Translations under genes and position numbers: made by a program
The notes under the pieces: model-generated
Told to the model about the DNA's origin: nothing
Databases searched by the model: none
What the model saw: the letters and a program-made list of their open reading frames with translations, nothing else
Shown: in pieces, positions 8,965-17,813 of the stretch
Numbering within the stretch: position 1 is the first letter of the stretch
Layout: the number at the start of each line of letters is the position of its first letter
Assembly (NCBI RefSeq): GCF_009674495.1
Contig: NZ_WKJN01000030.1
Span: 1-64,000 of the forward strand
Reading direction: 5' to 3'
From: Duganella alba
Lineage (GTDB): Bacteria; Pseudomonadota; Gammaproteobacteria; Burkholderiales; Burkholderiaceae_D
DNA: 64,000 bases

Positions 8965-10251
8965 ATGAAAAAGCAGGAAAAACACGCGCCGTCGGGCGCC
9001 TTCTGGGTACTGTTGCTGGTGCTGATGCTGATCCAGTTCACCGGCGCCTGGGCCTATCCGCCGGCCAGCGAATTCGGCGCCGAGCTGCGCACCGAGCGCA
9101 CCCTGGGCGTGCCGTTCCAGTATTCGCTGTGGCTGCTGATTTTGCTGGCCATGGCCTGGCACGTCAACAAGGCCGGCTTCGCGCCGCTGTTCCGCGTGCT
9201 GCGCCTGTTCGTGCCGTTCTGGGCGATCGGCCTGCTGGCGGCCGTGTTCGGCTTCGATCCGATCAGTTCGACCCGCTCCGTGGTGCTGTGGTCGCTGATG
9301 GCGATCGGTGCCGCCCTGATCACCATCGAGTTGCCGGCCGAGCGCGTGGTGCGCGTGGTCAACCTCACCACCATCGCCCTGATGCTGGCGTCGGCGCTGC
9401 TGGCGCTGGCGCTGCCGACCTACGGCACCCATCTGAGCGGCTCGGTGCACGCCTGGCGCGGCGTGTTTGTCGGCAAAAACATGCTGGGCTGGATCGCCGC
9501 CCTGCTGGTGGTGGCCAATGTGGTGATGGTCAACCAGCAAAACTGGCGCCTCGCCGGCGGCGCGGCGCTGCTGGCGTTCATCTGCCTGGTCGGTTCCGAC
9601 TCCAAGGGCGCGCTGATGGCGGCGCTGATCACGCTGGGCTATTTGTTCATGCTGACGCGGTTGCGCCGCCGCCTGACCCCGGGCTTCGCGGTGGGCGTGC
9701 TGGTGTTCCTGCTGTTGCTGACGGCGGTGATGATTTTCCTGGTGGCGCCGTTCCTGCTCGAGGCGCTCGGGCGCGACGCCACGCTGACCGGACGCACCGA
9801 CGTCTGGAGCACCTACCTGGCGGCGATTGTCAAAACGCCATGGCTGGGCGAGGGGCCGGGCGCCTACACCACGCTGTCGCCGCTGACCGCGCCGCTGGCG
9901 CAGCGGCTGGCCTATCTGGGCGCGATCCTGACGCCGCACAATATCTACCTGGGCGTGATCGGCGATACCGGCTTGTTCGGCCTGATCATCTTCCTGTGCA
10001 CGCTGATCTACCTGGCCACCATCCTGCCGCTGCGGCTCCGGGGGCAGGGTACGCTGATGTGCGCGGTGGTGGGATTTCTGATCCTCGCCCACGGCATGGT
10101 GGAAACCCATGAAATCCTGATTCCGGGGCCCGGCTGGTTCCTGCTGATGCTCGCTTACGGCCTGGTGCTCAAGCATGCGGTGGCGGCGCCGACGCGGCGC
10201 GCGCAGCGGCCGGCGCGCCAGCCGATGCGTGACAAGCTTGCGCCATCGTAG
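8965..10251 (+). CDS. O-antigen ligase / Wzy-type polymerase
   Basis: 428 residues with 10-12 predicted membrane helices. The long periplasmic loop carries the Wzy_C-type pattern: VGSDSKGALMA, GRDATLTGRTDVW, then LTPHNIYLGVIGDTGLFG with a conserved histidine. This is the family of O-antigen polymerases and ligases. With a flippase at 12.9 kb and EpsE/F at the head of the locus, polymerase is the better guess. The start at 8965 was preferred over 8959 because AGGAG (8954-8958) is spaced six bases from it. It is the last gene before a roughly 210-bp gap with a hairpin. Confidence 0.85.
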   Translation: MKKQEKHAPSGAFWVLLLVLMLIQFTGAWAYPPASEFGAELRTERTLGVPFQYSLWLLILLAMAWHVNKAGFAPLFRVLRLFVPFWAIGLLAAVFGFDPISSTRSVVLWSLMAIGAALITIELPAERVVRVVNLTTIALMLASALLALALPTYGTHLSGSVHAWRGVFVGKNMLGWIAALLVVANVVMVNQQNWRLAGGAALLAFICLVGSDSKGALMAALITLGYLFMLTRLRRRLTPGFAVGVLVFLLLLTAVMIFLVAPFLLEALGRDATLTGRTDVWSTYLAAIVKTPWLGEGPGAYTTLSPLTAPLAQRLAYLGAILTPHNIYLGVIGDTGLFGLIIFLCTLIYLATILPLRLRGQGTLMCAVVGFLILAHGMVETHEILIPGPGWFLLMLAYGLVLKHAVAAPTRRAQRPARQPMRDKLAPS

Positions 10252-10262
10252 CTGAAAGTGCC

Positions 10263-10294
10263 GGGAGGAATGTCGAAGCAACATGGTTCCTCCC
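10263..10294 (+). other. 8-bp inverted repeat downstream of the polymerase gene
   Basis: GGGAGGAA (10263-10270) and TTCCTCCC (10287-10294) are perfect complements with 16 bases between them, and ATGT/ACAT inside could extend the stem. No clear T-run follows, so it may be a weak terminator, an RNA-stability element or a regulatory site between the polymerase and the GH16 gene. Confidence 0.4.
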
Positions 10295-10462
10295 AGTGCG
10301 TGTTGTTTCCGTGTAGATTAATTGGTGTCCGTAGGTATATGTTGTGGTCGGGTATGGAATTGCAGGTAAAATTGAGTCCTTCGACTGACTGCTGAGTCGG
10401 TTTCCTGTCTTTCACGCCTTAACTGCCAACGCGTGGCACCCTAATATTGCCATGGAGGAATC

Positions 10463-11521
10463 ATGATTCGCTCAACACGCCCACGTCACCTTGCCGCTCC
10501 TTTGTGGGCCCGGCTGGTGCTTTCGGCCGGCTTTGCCGCCGTCCCCGTTGTGACCAGTGCGCAGATTGCGTACACGCCGACCTATTACGCCGGCACCATC
10601 GCGCTGAACGTGCCGACCGCCGCCGCCACCACCACCTGCACCAATCTGCCGGCCACCGCGCCGACCACGCCGCTGACGCTGAAGCGCACCTTCTTTGACG
10701 GCTTCGATACGCTGGACCAGACGCAAACGCCGAACCGCCGCTGGGCGCCGAATTACGATGGCGGCTATGACACCCCCACCAGCACCTTCCTCGGTTACGA
10801 CTGGGTGGTCAAGCGCTACCAGCCGACCATGAGCGAGCAGCAGATTTACGTCGACAGCCTGTACAAGGGCCTGGCGCCGACGGCGCTGGGTGTCAATCCC
10901 TTCGTGGTCGAAAACGGCACGCTGCACATTGTTGCGCAGCGCACCCCGGACAATCTGAAAAAAGTGCTGTCCGGCTTCGAGTACACCTCGGGCCTGCTGA
11001 CCACGCGCCAGTCGTTCTCGCAGCGCTACGGCTATTTCGAGGCCCGCATCAAGGTGCCGAACGGCAAGCCCCTGCTGCCGGCGTTCTGGATGAAGGCCAC
11101 CAACCGTTTTCTGGCGGTCGAGCTTGACGTGATGGAAGCGCCGACCCATCTGCCGGACGTGATCCAGCAGTCGGTGCACTGGAGCGGCGTCAATGGCGCC
11201 GCCGCCTCGTCCGGCTGCCGCACCACCTATCCAAAATTCTCGGAAGACTTCCACCAGTACGGCGCCCTGTGGATGCCTGACAAGATCGTGTACTACATCG
11301 ACCGCCTGCCGGTCGGCCAGATCGTCACCCCGCCCGGCATGAACCAGCCGATGTTCATGCAGCTGAACCTGGCGGTGGGCGGCATCTGGACCGGCGTGGC
11401 CACGGCCAGCACGGTGATGCCGGCCGAGATGCTGGTCGACGCCGTGGCGGCCTACACGGTGGACGGTCCCAACGCGTGCGGCAAGCAGACCGACGGTACC
11501 CTGATGTGCCCGGCAAAATAA
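10463..11521 (+). CDS. Secreted glycoside hydrolase family 16 glycanase
   Basis: 352 residues with an N-terminal signal peptide ending around residue 33 (VVTSA, then QIAY). The GH16 catalytic motif is intact: Glu220-Leu-Asp222-Val-Met-Glu225, with Glu220 the expected nucleophile and Glu225 the acid/base. Flanking features are typical: RYGYFEARIKVP upstream, FHQYGALWMPDKIVYYID downstream. GH16 enzymes cut beta-1,3 and beta-1,4 glucans or galactans. Within an eps cluster the probable role is trimming or releasing the exported polymer in the periplasm or outside the cell. It sits between two transcription blocks and is followed by a strong hairpin. Confidence 0.88.
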   Translation: MIRSTRPRHLAAPLWARLVLSAGFAAVPVVTSAQIAYTPTYYAGTIALNVPTAAATTTCTNLPATAPTTPLTLKRTFFDGFDTLDQTQTPNRRWAPNYDGGYDTPTSTFLGYDWVVKRYQPTMSEQQIYVDSLYKGLAPTALGVNPFVVENGTLHIVAQRTPDNLKKVLSGFEYTSGLLTTRQSFSQRYGYFEARIKVPNGKPLLPAFWMKATNRFLAVELDVMEAPTHLPDVIQQSVHWSGVNGAAASSGCRTTYPKFSEDFHQYGALWMPDKIVYYIDRLPVGQIVTPPGMNQPMFMQLNLAVGGIWTGVATASTVMPAEMLVDAVAAYTVDGPNACGKQTDGTLMCPAK

Positions 11522-11557
11522 CGCCGACCTGAAGCGCCGGGCCCCGCAGCCTGCCGA

Positions 11558-11600
11558 CAACACCCTGACCGCGCCGCCGCCGTCAGGGTGTTGTTGCATG
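11558..11600 (+). terminator. Hairpin terminator after the GH16 gene
   Basis: CAACACCCTGAC (11558-11569) pairs perfectly with GTCAGGGTGTTG (11582-11593) around a GC-rich 12-base loop, followed by TTGC. The 12-bp stem is strong but the U-tract is short. Confidence 0.65.
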
Positions 11601-11612
11601 AAGGCGGCACAA

Positions 11613-11641
11613 TTGATTCATATGGGGAAATATCTTATACT
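11613..11641 (+). promoter_or_regulatory. Candidate sigma-70 promoter for the second eps block
   Basis: TTGATT (11613-11618) and TATACT (11636-11641) are separated by exactly 17 bases in a locally AT-rich stretch just after the GH16 terminator. The first gene of the next block starts at 11966, so a transcript from here would have a leader of about 315 bases. A nearer promoter cannot be excluded. Confidence 0.45.
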
Positions 11642-11965
11642 GATAAAATTGTGTAAATATAATTGTTTGATATCTGAAAGATAATTATCATCACGCCGCT
11701 CCCGCGCGCATCGCCTTCTCTCCGGCAGCTGTGCTGCCCTGTTTCAGCACCCTGTCGCAGCATCGTTGTGTTGCGATGCAGCAATGCCATTTTCGCGCGC
11801 CTGCATAAAAAAAATGTCGGGGTACGCGCTACAGTGTGGCCGTGTACAACGCGGAAATAGTGTAGTAGTATTTGGTCAATATTCTGCTGCGGTGCGTCAT
11901 TCCCTGGTGCAGCATCAAACCAGACCTCGTGGTAGTCGAAGGCAATTTTTAAAAGGCGGCAAAGC
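11642..11965 (+). other. AT-rich untranslated leader / intergenic region
   Basis: No supported gene lies in this stretch. It is much more AT-rich than the flanking genes and would be the 5' leader if transcription starts near 11648. Short G/C-A motifs (GCAGCATC, GATGCAGCAATGC, GGTGCAGCATC) recur at 11755-11920. I see no recognised riboswitch. A minus-strand open frame here was rejected. Confidence 0.4.
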
Positions 11966-12937
11966 ATGGATATTCAAGCAGGCGCGGGCGGTGCACGGCA
12001 ACTCACTGGCCTGGCGGTAGGCTTGTGCACCTACAAGCGGCGCGTCTCGCTTGAGCGCACGCTGCAGCATGTCGCGATCGCCGCCCAGCACGTCGACAGC
12101 GCGCCGGTGGTGATCGTGGTCGACAACGACGGCGACGATCCGGCGGTCGAGCAGTCGGTGCGCGCGTTCGGCCAGCAGTCCGGCCTGCAGGTGTGCTACC
12201 GGGTCGAGCGCACGCCCGGCATCTCGGCCGCGCGCAACGCCATCTTCGACGAAGCCGACCGGCTCGGCGTGCGCCACATGGCGATGCTGGACGACGACGA
12301 ATGGCCGTCGCCGCAGTGGCTGGCGGAACTGCTGAAGAGCGCCCGCGAGCAGCAGGCGGTGGTGGTCGGCGGCCCGGTGCGGCCGGTGTTCCCCGACAGC
12401 GCCGCCCGCCTGCGCAAGTACAGCCGCTATTGGTCGGTGGACCGCCAGCTGCTGCACGGCAAACCATTTGTGTTCTGCACCTGCAATTTCCTGATCGACA
12501 TGCAGGCCATCCGCGAGACGCCGCGGCCGCTGTTTGACGCCGAGTTCGGCCTGTCCGGCGGCGGCGACACCGTGTTCTTCCGCGGCCTGTTCTTTGCCGG
12601 CCACCCGATGGCCTGGTCCGAGGCGGCCTGGATCAACGAGGAGGTGCCGACCTCGCGCGCCTCGTTCAAATGGATGCGCCAGCGCCGCTACCGCACCGGC
12701 AACCACGCGGTGCGCTGGGAAAGCATCGGCGGCGGCGGCCTGCGCTCGTTTGCCAAGACGCTGGGACTCAGCGTGCGCCTGCCGCTGTATCCGCTGTTCC
12801 GCCGCGAGCCGGAGTCGCCGCTGGTCGGCTGGCTGCTCGAATGGGACAAGCTGCGCGGCCGCTGGACCGGCCACTTCGGCGGCGTGTTCGTCGAGTATGC
12901 GCGGCCGGTCGCGCCGGGCGAGAAAGTGTGCCGATGA
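11966..12937 (+). CDS. Glycosyltransferase, GT2 family
   Basis: 323 residues. The GT-A N-terminus reads GLAVGLCTYKRRVSLERTL, followed by VIVVDNDGDD, the acceptor-region pattern TPGISAARNAIFDEA, and the metal-binding acidic cluster AMLDDDEWPSP. FGLSGGGDTVFFRGLF holds an acidic residue in the expected base position. No clear membrane helix is seen except a weak one near residue 265. It is the first gene of the second eps block and overlaps the flippase by ATGA. It should add one sugar of the repeat unit; donor and acceptor are unknown. The gene at 15627 has a similar domain plan. Confidence 0.82.
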   Translation: MDIQAGAGGARQLTGLAVGLCTYKRRVSLERTLQHVAIAAQHVDSAPVVIVVDNDGDDPAVEQSVRAFGQQSGLQVCYRVERTPGISAARNAIFDEADRLGVRHMAMLDDDEWPSPQWLAELLKSAREQQAVVVGGPVRPVFPDSAARLRKYSRYWSVDRQLLHGKPFVFCTCNFLIDMQAIRETPRPLFDAEFGLSGGGDTVFFRGLFFAGHPMAWSEAAWINEEVPTSRASFKWMRQRRYRTGNHAVRWESIGGGGLRSFAKTLGLSVRLPLYPLFRREPESPLVGWLLEWDKLRGRWTGHFGGVFVEYARPVAPGEKVCR

Positions 12938-14235
12938 GCGACGCGTTGCCGCAGACCGCACTGCGCGGGCGGTGGCGGGCGCAGCTGGCGATGCTGGAGC
13001 AGCGCTTCAAGCTGCTGACCTTTGTCAACACCATGGTGCCGACGATGGCGGCGCTGGGCTTGCAGTTCGTGACCTTCGCGATCACCGCGCGCGGCCTCGG
13101 CGTCGAGCAGTTCGGCCGCTACACCGGCCTGCTGGCGATTGTCGGCGTCGGCGTCGAGCTCGTCGGGCTCGGCGGCGCCGACCTGCTGGTGCGCGCGGTG
13201 GCGCGCGACCGCACGCGCTTTCGCGGCTACTACGGCAACATGCTGATGCTGATCGGCCTGACGCTGCCGCTGGTGGTGGCGCTGGGCGTGGCGGTGGCCA
13301 CCGGCGCCATGCACAGCACCGTGGCGGTGACGCTGATCGTCGCCGCGCTGGCGGCGGAAATCGGCGTGGCGCGCATGTCGGCCTCGCTGGAACTGGTGAT
13401 GGTGGCGCACGGGCACAACGCCCGCGCCGGCGTGGTGCGCATGACCACCGTGCTGGTGCGGCTGGTGCTGGCGCTGGGGTTTTTCGTCGGCCTCGGCTAC
13501 AGCGACCTGGACCAGTGGATCTGGGTGGTGTTCGCGCAGGCGGTGGTGATGATGGGCTGTTACGCCTGGCTCGGCGCCCGGCAGTACGGCCGGCCGCTGT
13601 GGCAGGTGGTGCGCAGCGAGCTGTACACGGGCAGCATGTTCTGCGTGACGCAGACGGCGCGCTCGGCGCAGAGCAATCTGGACCGGATGGTGCTGTCGCG
13701 CTACGCCGACGACACGGTGCTGGGCCTGTACGGGGCGGCGTCGCGCTTCCTGCAGCTGGGCATGTTCCCGGTGCAGGTCATCACCCGCATCATCTATCCC
13801 AAGTATTTTGTCCACGGCGCCGACGGCATTGCCGCCAGCCGCCGCTACGCCTTGCGCATGACGCCGCTGTTGCTGGCCACCGGCGTCGCCTCCGGCCTGC
13901 TGGTGGCGGCCGCCGCGCTGCTGGCGCCGCACGTGCTGGGACGCGCCTACGACGGCACGGTGCAGATCACCGTCGCGCTGGCGCTGTCGCTGCCGCTGGT
14001 GGCGGTCCAGTATCCGGCCGCCGACGCGCTGACCGGCGCCGGCCGCCAGGGCCTGCGGGCGCTGATCTACACGCTGGCGTCGATCGGTTTCGGCTTTGTC
14101 CTGCTGGCCGGGACGCGCTGGGGCGGCGTCAATGGCTTGATCCTTGCTTATCTGCTCGGTCACCTGGGGCTGGCGCTGGTGCTGTGGAGCGCCGCCTTCC
14201 TGTGCCGGGATGCGCCGGGAGCGCAGCCAACATAA
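12934..14235 (+). CDS. Oligosaccharide flippase, Wzx-like
   Basis: 433 residues, nearly all hydrophobic, with about 12 membrane helices starting at VNTMVPTMAALGLQFVTFAI. RGLGVEQFGRYTGLLAIVG is the usual first-loop pattern of the polysaccharide transport (MOP/PST) superfamily, and SNLDRMVLSRYADDTVLGLY is the conserved central region. Start chosen at the ATGA overlap with the upstream glycosyltransferase. Expected role: moving the undecaprenyl-linked repeat unit across the inner membrane for the polymerase at 8965. Confidence 0.87.
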   Translation: MSDALPQTALRGRWRAQLAMLEQRFKLLTFVNTMVPTMAALGLQFVTFAITARGLGVEQFGRYTGLLAIVGVGVELVGLGGADLLVRAVARDRTRFRGYYGNMLMLIGLTLPLVVALGVAVATGAMHSTVAVTLIVAALAAEIGVARMSASLELVMVAHGHNARAGVVRMTTVLVRLVLALGFFVGLGYSDLDQWIWVVFAQAVVMMGCYAWLGARQYGRPLWQVVRSELYTGSMFCVTQTARSAQSNLDRMVLSRYADDTVLGLYGAASRFLQLGMFPVQVITRIIYPKYFVHGADGIAASRRYALRMTPLLLATGVASGLLVAAAALLAPHVLGRAYDGTVQITVALALSLPLVAVQYPAADALTGAGRQGLRALIYTLASIGFGFVLLAGTRWGGVNGLILAYLLGHLGLALVLWSAAFLCRDAPGAQPT

Positions 14236-14239
14236 CCAC

Positions 14240-14260
14240 GCGGCGGCTGCCGGCCGCCGC
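14240..14260 (+). other. GC-rich hairpin between flippase and ugd
   Basis: GCGGCGGC (14240-14247) and GCCGCCGC (14253-14260) form a perfect 8-bp stem with a five-base loop, followed by TCTTTG. It may be a weak or partial terminator that lowers expression across this junction. Confidence 0.45.
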
Positions 14261-14290
14261 TCTTTGAATTAGTGATCTCTGGGGAAACGC

Positions 14291-15613
14291 ATGAAAATTA
14301 CGGTAATCGGTACGGGCTATGTGGGCCTGGTCAGCGGGACGTGTCTGGCGGAAATGGGGAACGATGTGCTGTGCCTCGACCTCGACGCCAGGAAGATCGC
14401 CATCCTGCAGGACGGCGAAATCCCGATCCACGAACCGGGCCTGCTGGAGATGGTCCGCCGCAACGTGGCCGCCGGCCGCCTGCGCTTCACCACCAGCATC
14501 GAGGACAGCGTCGCCTTCGGCCAGCTGCAGTTCATCGCGGTCGGCACCCCGCCCGATGAAGACGGCTCGGCCGACCTGCAGTACGTGCTGGCCGCCGCCC
14601 GCAACATCGGCAAGCACATGACCGACTACAAGGTGGTGATCGACAAGTCGACGGTGCCGGTCGGCACCGGCGACCGCGTCAAGGCGGCGCTGGCCGACGA
14701 GCTGGCCAAGCGCGGCCTCGACACGCCGTTCTCGGTGGTGTCGAACCCGGAATTCCTCAAGGAGGGCGCGGCGGTGGAGGACTTCATGCGGCCGGACCGC
14801 GTGGTGATCGGCGCCGAGGACGAGCGCGGCATCGCCATGATGCGCGAGCTGTACGCGCCGTTCATCCGCAACCACGACCGCGTGATCGTCATGGACGTGC
14901 GCTCGGCCGAACTGACCAAGTACGCCGCCAACGCCATGCTGGCCACCCGCATCTCGTTCATGAACGAGCTGGCCAACCTGGCCGACGTGATGGGCGCCGA
15001 CATCGAACAGGTCCGGGTCGGCATCGGCTCCGACCCGCGCATCGGCTTCCACTTCCTGTACCCGGGCTGCGGCTACGGCGGCTCCTGCTTCCCGAAGGAC
15101 GTGCAGGCGCTGATCCGCACCGCCGAGGAAAACGGCCGCCAGCTGAAGGTGCTGCAGTCGGTGGAGGACGCCAACGAGGCGCAGAAACACCTGCTGCTGG
15201 AAAAAATCGACGGCCGCCTCGGCAAGGACCTGGCCGGCAAGCATTTCGCGCTGTGGGGCCTGGCCTTCAAGCCGAACACCGACGACATGCGCGCCGCCTC
15301 CAGCCGCGTGGTGATCCAGGGCCTGCTGGAACGCGGCGCCACCGTCACCGCCTACGATCCGGTGGCGATGAACGAGTCGCGCCGCATCTTCGGCGACGAG
15401 ACCCGCTTGCGCTACGCCGACGCGCCGATGGCGGCGCTGCAGGACGCCGACGCGCTGGTGATCGTCACCGAGTGGAAGGAGTTCCGCGTGCCGAACTTCG
15501 GCGCCATCAAGGCGGCGCTGAAGCTGCCGCTGATCTTCGACGGCCGCAATCTGTACCCGCCGCAGCAGGTGCGCGACAACGGTCTCGAATATTTCGCGAT
15601 CGGCCGCCGTTGA
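14291..15613 (+). CDS. ugd: UDP-glucose 6-dehydrogenase
   Basis: 440 residues. The N-terminal NAD-binding Rossmann motif is GTGYVGLVSGTCLAE (7-21). The central motif SNPEFLKEGAAVEDF is conserved in UDP-sugar dehydrogenases. The catalytic cysteine is Cys266 in GYGGSCFPKD, and the C-terminal UDP-binding domain has LWGLAFKPNTDDMR. The reaction is UDP-glucose + 2 NAD+ to UDP-glucuronate. GDP-mannose dehydrogenases share the fold, but the overall pattern favours the UDP-glucose enzyme. Its presence implies glucuronic acid or a derivative in the exopolysaccharide. GGGGAA precedes the ATG at a reasonable distance. Confidence 0.9.
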   Translation: MKITVIGTGYVGLVSGTCLAEMGNDVLCLDLDARKIAILQDGEIPIHEPGLLEMVRRNVAAGRLRFTTSIEDSVAFGQLQFIAVGTPPDEDGSADLQYVLAAARNIGKHMTDYKVVIDKSTVPVGTGDRVKAALADELAKRGLDTPFSVVSNPEFLKEGAAVEDFMRPDRVVIGAEDERGIAMMRELYAPFIRNHDRVIVMDVRSAELTKYAANAMLATRISFMNELANLADVMGADIEQVRVGIGSDPRIGFHFLYPGCGYGGSCFPKDVQALIRTAEENGRQLKVLQSVEDANEAQKHLLLEKIDGRLGKDLAGKHFALWGLAFKPNTDDMRAASSRVVIQGLLERGATVTAYDPVAMNESRRIFGDETRLRYADAPMAALQDADALVIVTEWKEFRVPNFGAIKAALKLPLIFDGRNLYPPQQVRDNGLEYFAIGRR

Positions 15614-15626
15614 ACGGGACGCCGAC

Positions 15627-16553
15627 GTGAGCGCAGAATTTGACCTGGTGGTCGGCATCCCGACCTTCCGCCGGCCGCAGCTGCTGGCGGCGCTGCTCGA
15701 CAGCCTGCTGCCGGAGCTGCAGGGCCGGCGCGCGCTGGTGATCGTGGCCGACAACGACTGCGGCGCCGAGGCGCCGGCGGTGGTGGCGCAGTTCCGCCAG
15801 CGCTGGCCCGACAGCGTCTGCATCCCGGTGGCGGCGCGCGGCGTGGCGCAGGTGCGCAACGCGCTGGTCGGCGAGGCGCTGGCGCGCGCGCCGCACTGGC
15901 AATGGCTGCTGATGATGGACGACGACGGCCTGGTGACGCCCGGCTGGCTGCAGCACCTGCTCGACACCGGCGCCGCCTACGACAGCCACCTGGTCGGCGG
16001 CCCGGTCGACGGCGTGCTGCCGCCCGGCGCCAGCGTGTTTGCGCAGAACAGTATTTTCGCGGCGCGCCGGCGCTGGCCCACCGGGCTGGTGCCGTCGCTG
16101 AACACCACGCAGAACCTGGCGATTTCGCGCCGCGTCGAGCAGCTGTTCGCGCCGCCGTTTTTCCGCAACGAGTACGGCGCCTCGGGCGGCGAGGATTACG
16201 ACTTTTTCCGCCGCGTGGCGCACGCCGGCGGGCGCATCGCCTGGAGCGACGAGGCGCTGGTGCTGGAGCCGGCGCCGCCGGAGCGCCTGACCACGCGCAG
16301 CCTGCTGCACCGCTACGCCACCACCGGCAGCTACATGCTGGCGATCGACAGTTTTTACGATGGCCGCGGCTACACCGCGCTGCTGGCCTTCAAGGGCGTG
16401 TGCGGCGCGCTGGTGCGCATGGCGCTGGCCGCGGTGACGCTGCGCCGCGTCAAGGCGGCGCGCGAAGTATTGACCCTGGCGCATTATTGCGGTCGCGTGG
16501 CCGGCCTGTTCGGCGTGCGCACCAACCGCTACGTGGCGCCCGCCAAGAAATAA
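15627..16553 (+). CDS. Glycosyltransferase, GT2 family (GTG start)
   Basis: 308 residues, starting at GTG. LVVGIPTFRRPQLLAALL begins a GT-A domain; VIVADNDCG, RGVAQVRNALVGEA and LLMMDDDGLVTPGW give the nucleotide and metal-binding positions. EYGASGGEDYDFFRRVA corresponds to the catalytic-base region. Layout and lengths resemble the glycosyltransferase at 11966, suggesting a common ancestry within the locus. It lies 13 bases after ugd. Sugar specificity is not readable from sequence. Confidence 0.82.
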   Translation: MSAEFDLVVGIPTFRRPQLLAALLDSLLPELQGRRALVIVADNDCGAEAPAVVAQFRQRWPDSVCIPVAARGVAQVRNALVGEALARAPHWQWLLMMDDDGLVTPGWLQHLLDTGAAYDSHLVGGPVDGVLPPGASVFAQNSIFAARRRWPTGLVPSLNTTQNLAISRRVEQLFAPPFFRNEYGASGGEDYDFFRRVAHAGGRIAWSDEALVLEPAPPERLTTRSLLHRYATTGSYMLAIDSFYDGRGYTALLAFKGVCGALVRMALAAVTLRRVKAAREVLTLAHYCGRVAGLFGVRTNRYVAPAKK

Positions 16554-16636
16554 GCGACAAGCAGTACCGGAGGCCGTGGTTCGGTCATATTGATGAGCAA
16601 ACGGGAACAGCTTCCCCAACTATTGAGGTGTCTAGA

Positions 16637-17794
16637 ATGAAAGCAATGATTCTTGCGGCTGGTAAGGGTACCCGGGTCCGTCCGTTGACCTATGATTTGC
16701 CGAAACCGATGATCCCCATCCTCGGCAAGCCGGTGATGGCCTACATCATCGAGCACCTGGAAAAATACGGCGTCAAGGAGATCATGGTCAACGTCTCCTA
16801 CCTGCACGAAAAGATCGAGGAATACTTCGGCGAGGGCCACCAGTACGACGTGCAGATCGGCTACTCGTTCGAAGGCTACACCACCGACAGCGGCGAAGTG
16901 GTGCCGCAGCCGATCGGCTCGGCCGGCGGCATGAAGAAGATCCAGGAATTCGGCGGCTTCTTCGACGACACCACCATCGTGCTGTGCGGCGACGCCGTGA
17001 TCAACCTGGACATCAAGTCGGCGCTGTTCGAGCACCGCCGCAAGGGCGCCAAGGCGTCCATCATCTGCCGCGAAGTGCCGCGCGACAAGGTGTCCAGCTA
17101 CGGCGTGGTGGTCAGCGACAAGGAGGGCCGCATCACCGCCTTCCAGGAAAAACCGAAAGTGGAAGAGGCGCTGTCGAACTTCGTGTCGACCGGCATCTAC
17201 ATCTTCGAGCCGGAGATCCTCGACCTGATCCCGAGCGGCACGGTGTTCGACATCGGCTCCGACCTGTTCCCGATGCTGGTGGAGAAAGGCATTCCGTTCT
17301 ATGCGCAGAACCGCAGCTTCAGCTGGATCGACATCGGCAGCGTCAAGGATTACTGGGAAGTGTCGCAAAGCGTGATGATGGGCGAGGTGGCCCACATGGA
17401 CGTGCCCGGCATCCAGCTGGCCGACGGCATCTGGTCCGGCCTGAACACCAGCATCGACTGGGAGGGCACCACCATCGAAGGCCCGGTCTACATCGGCTCC
17501 GGCTGCAAGATCGAGGCCGGCAGCACCATCATCGGCCCGACCTGGATCGGCCACGGCAGCCATATCTGCCAGGGCGCCACCGTGGTGCGCAGCGTGCTGT
17601 TCGAGTACACCCGCGTGTTACATAATGTAAGCTTGGAGGAAATGATCGTCTTCAAAGATTACAGTGTCAACCGCGCCGGCGAGATGCGCCACGTGTCGGA
17701 GTACGCCGAGGGCGAGTGGAGCAACGCGCGCGACCGCCGCACCAAGCGCCGCACGGCGGCGGAACAAGAACCGGCTGCGGTCAACGCAGCATAA
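16637..17794 (+). CDS. Sugar-1-phosphate nucleotidyltransferase with C-terminal beta-helix
   Basis: 385 residues. The start MKAMILAAGKGTRVRPLTYD and DLPKPMIPILGKPVM form the nucleotide-binding signature of NTP-transferase enzymes; VLCGDAVIN supplies the metal-binding Asp, and SFSWIDIGSVKDYW is the product-site motif. From about residue 260 the sequence turns into hexapeptide repeats (GPVYIGSGCKIEAGSTIIG, then TWIGHGSHI), a left-handed beta-helix. It ends in a charged, Ala-rich tail. The enzyme should make an NDP-sugar donor, possibly GDP-mannose or NDP-glucose. GAGGTG lies nine bases before ATG 16637, the reason for this start over upstream alternatives. Confidence 0.82.
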   Translation: MKAMILAAGKGTRVRPLTYDLPKPMIPILGKPVMAYIIEHLEKYGVKEIMVNVSYLHEKIEEYFGEGHQYDVQIGYSFEGYTTDSGEVVPQPIGSAGGMKKIQEFGGFFDDTTIVLCGDAVINLDIKSALFEHRRKGAKASIICREVPRDKVSSYGVVVSDKEGRITAFQEKPKVEEALSNFVSTGIYIFEPEILDLIPSGTVFDIGSDLFPMLVEKGIPFYAQNRSFSWIDIGSVKDYWEVSQSVMMGEVAHMDVPGIQLADGIWSGLNTSIDWEGTTIEGPVYIGSGCKIEAGSTIIGPTWIGHGSHICQGATVVRSVLFEYTRVLHNVSLEEMIVFKDYSVNRAGEMRHVSEYAEGEWSNARDRRTKRRTAAEQEPAAVNAA

Positions 17795-17813
17795 AAGAAT
17801 AAAGGTAGTCAGC

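Noticed and set aside
11635..11967. 110-codon minus-strand open frame in the leader before the second eps block
   Set aside because: No Shine-Dalgarno, odd composition, and it would overlap the likely promoter and leader of the eps block.
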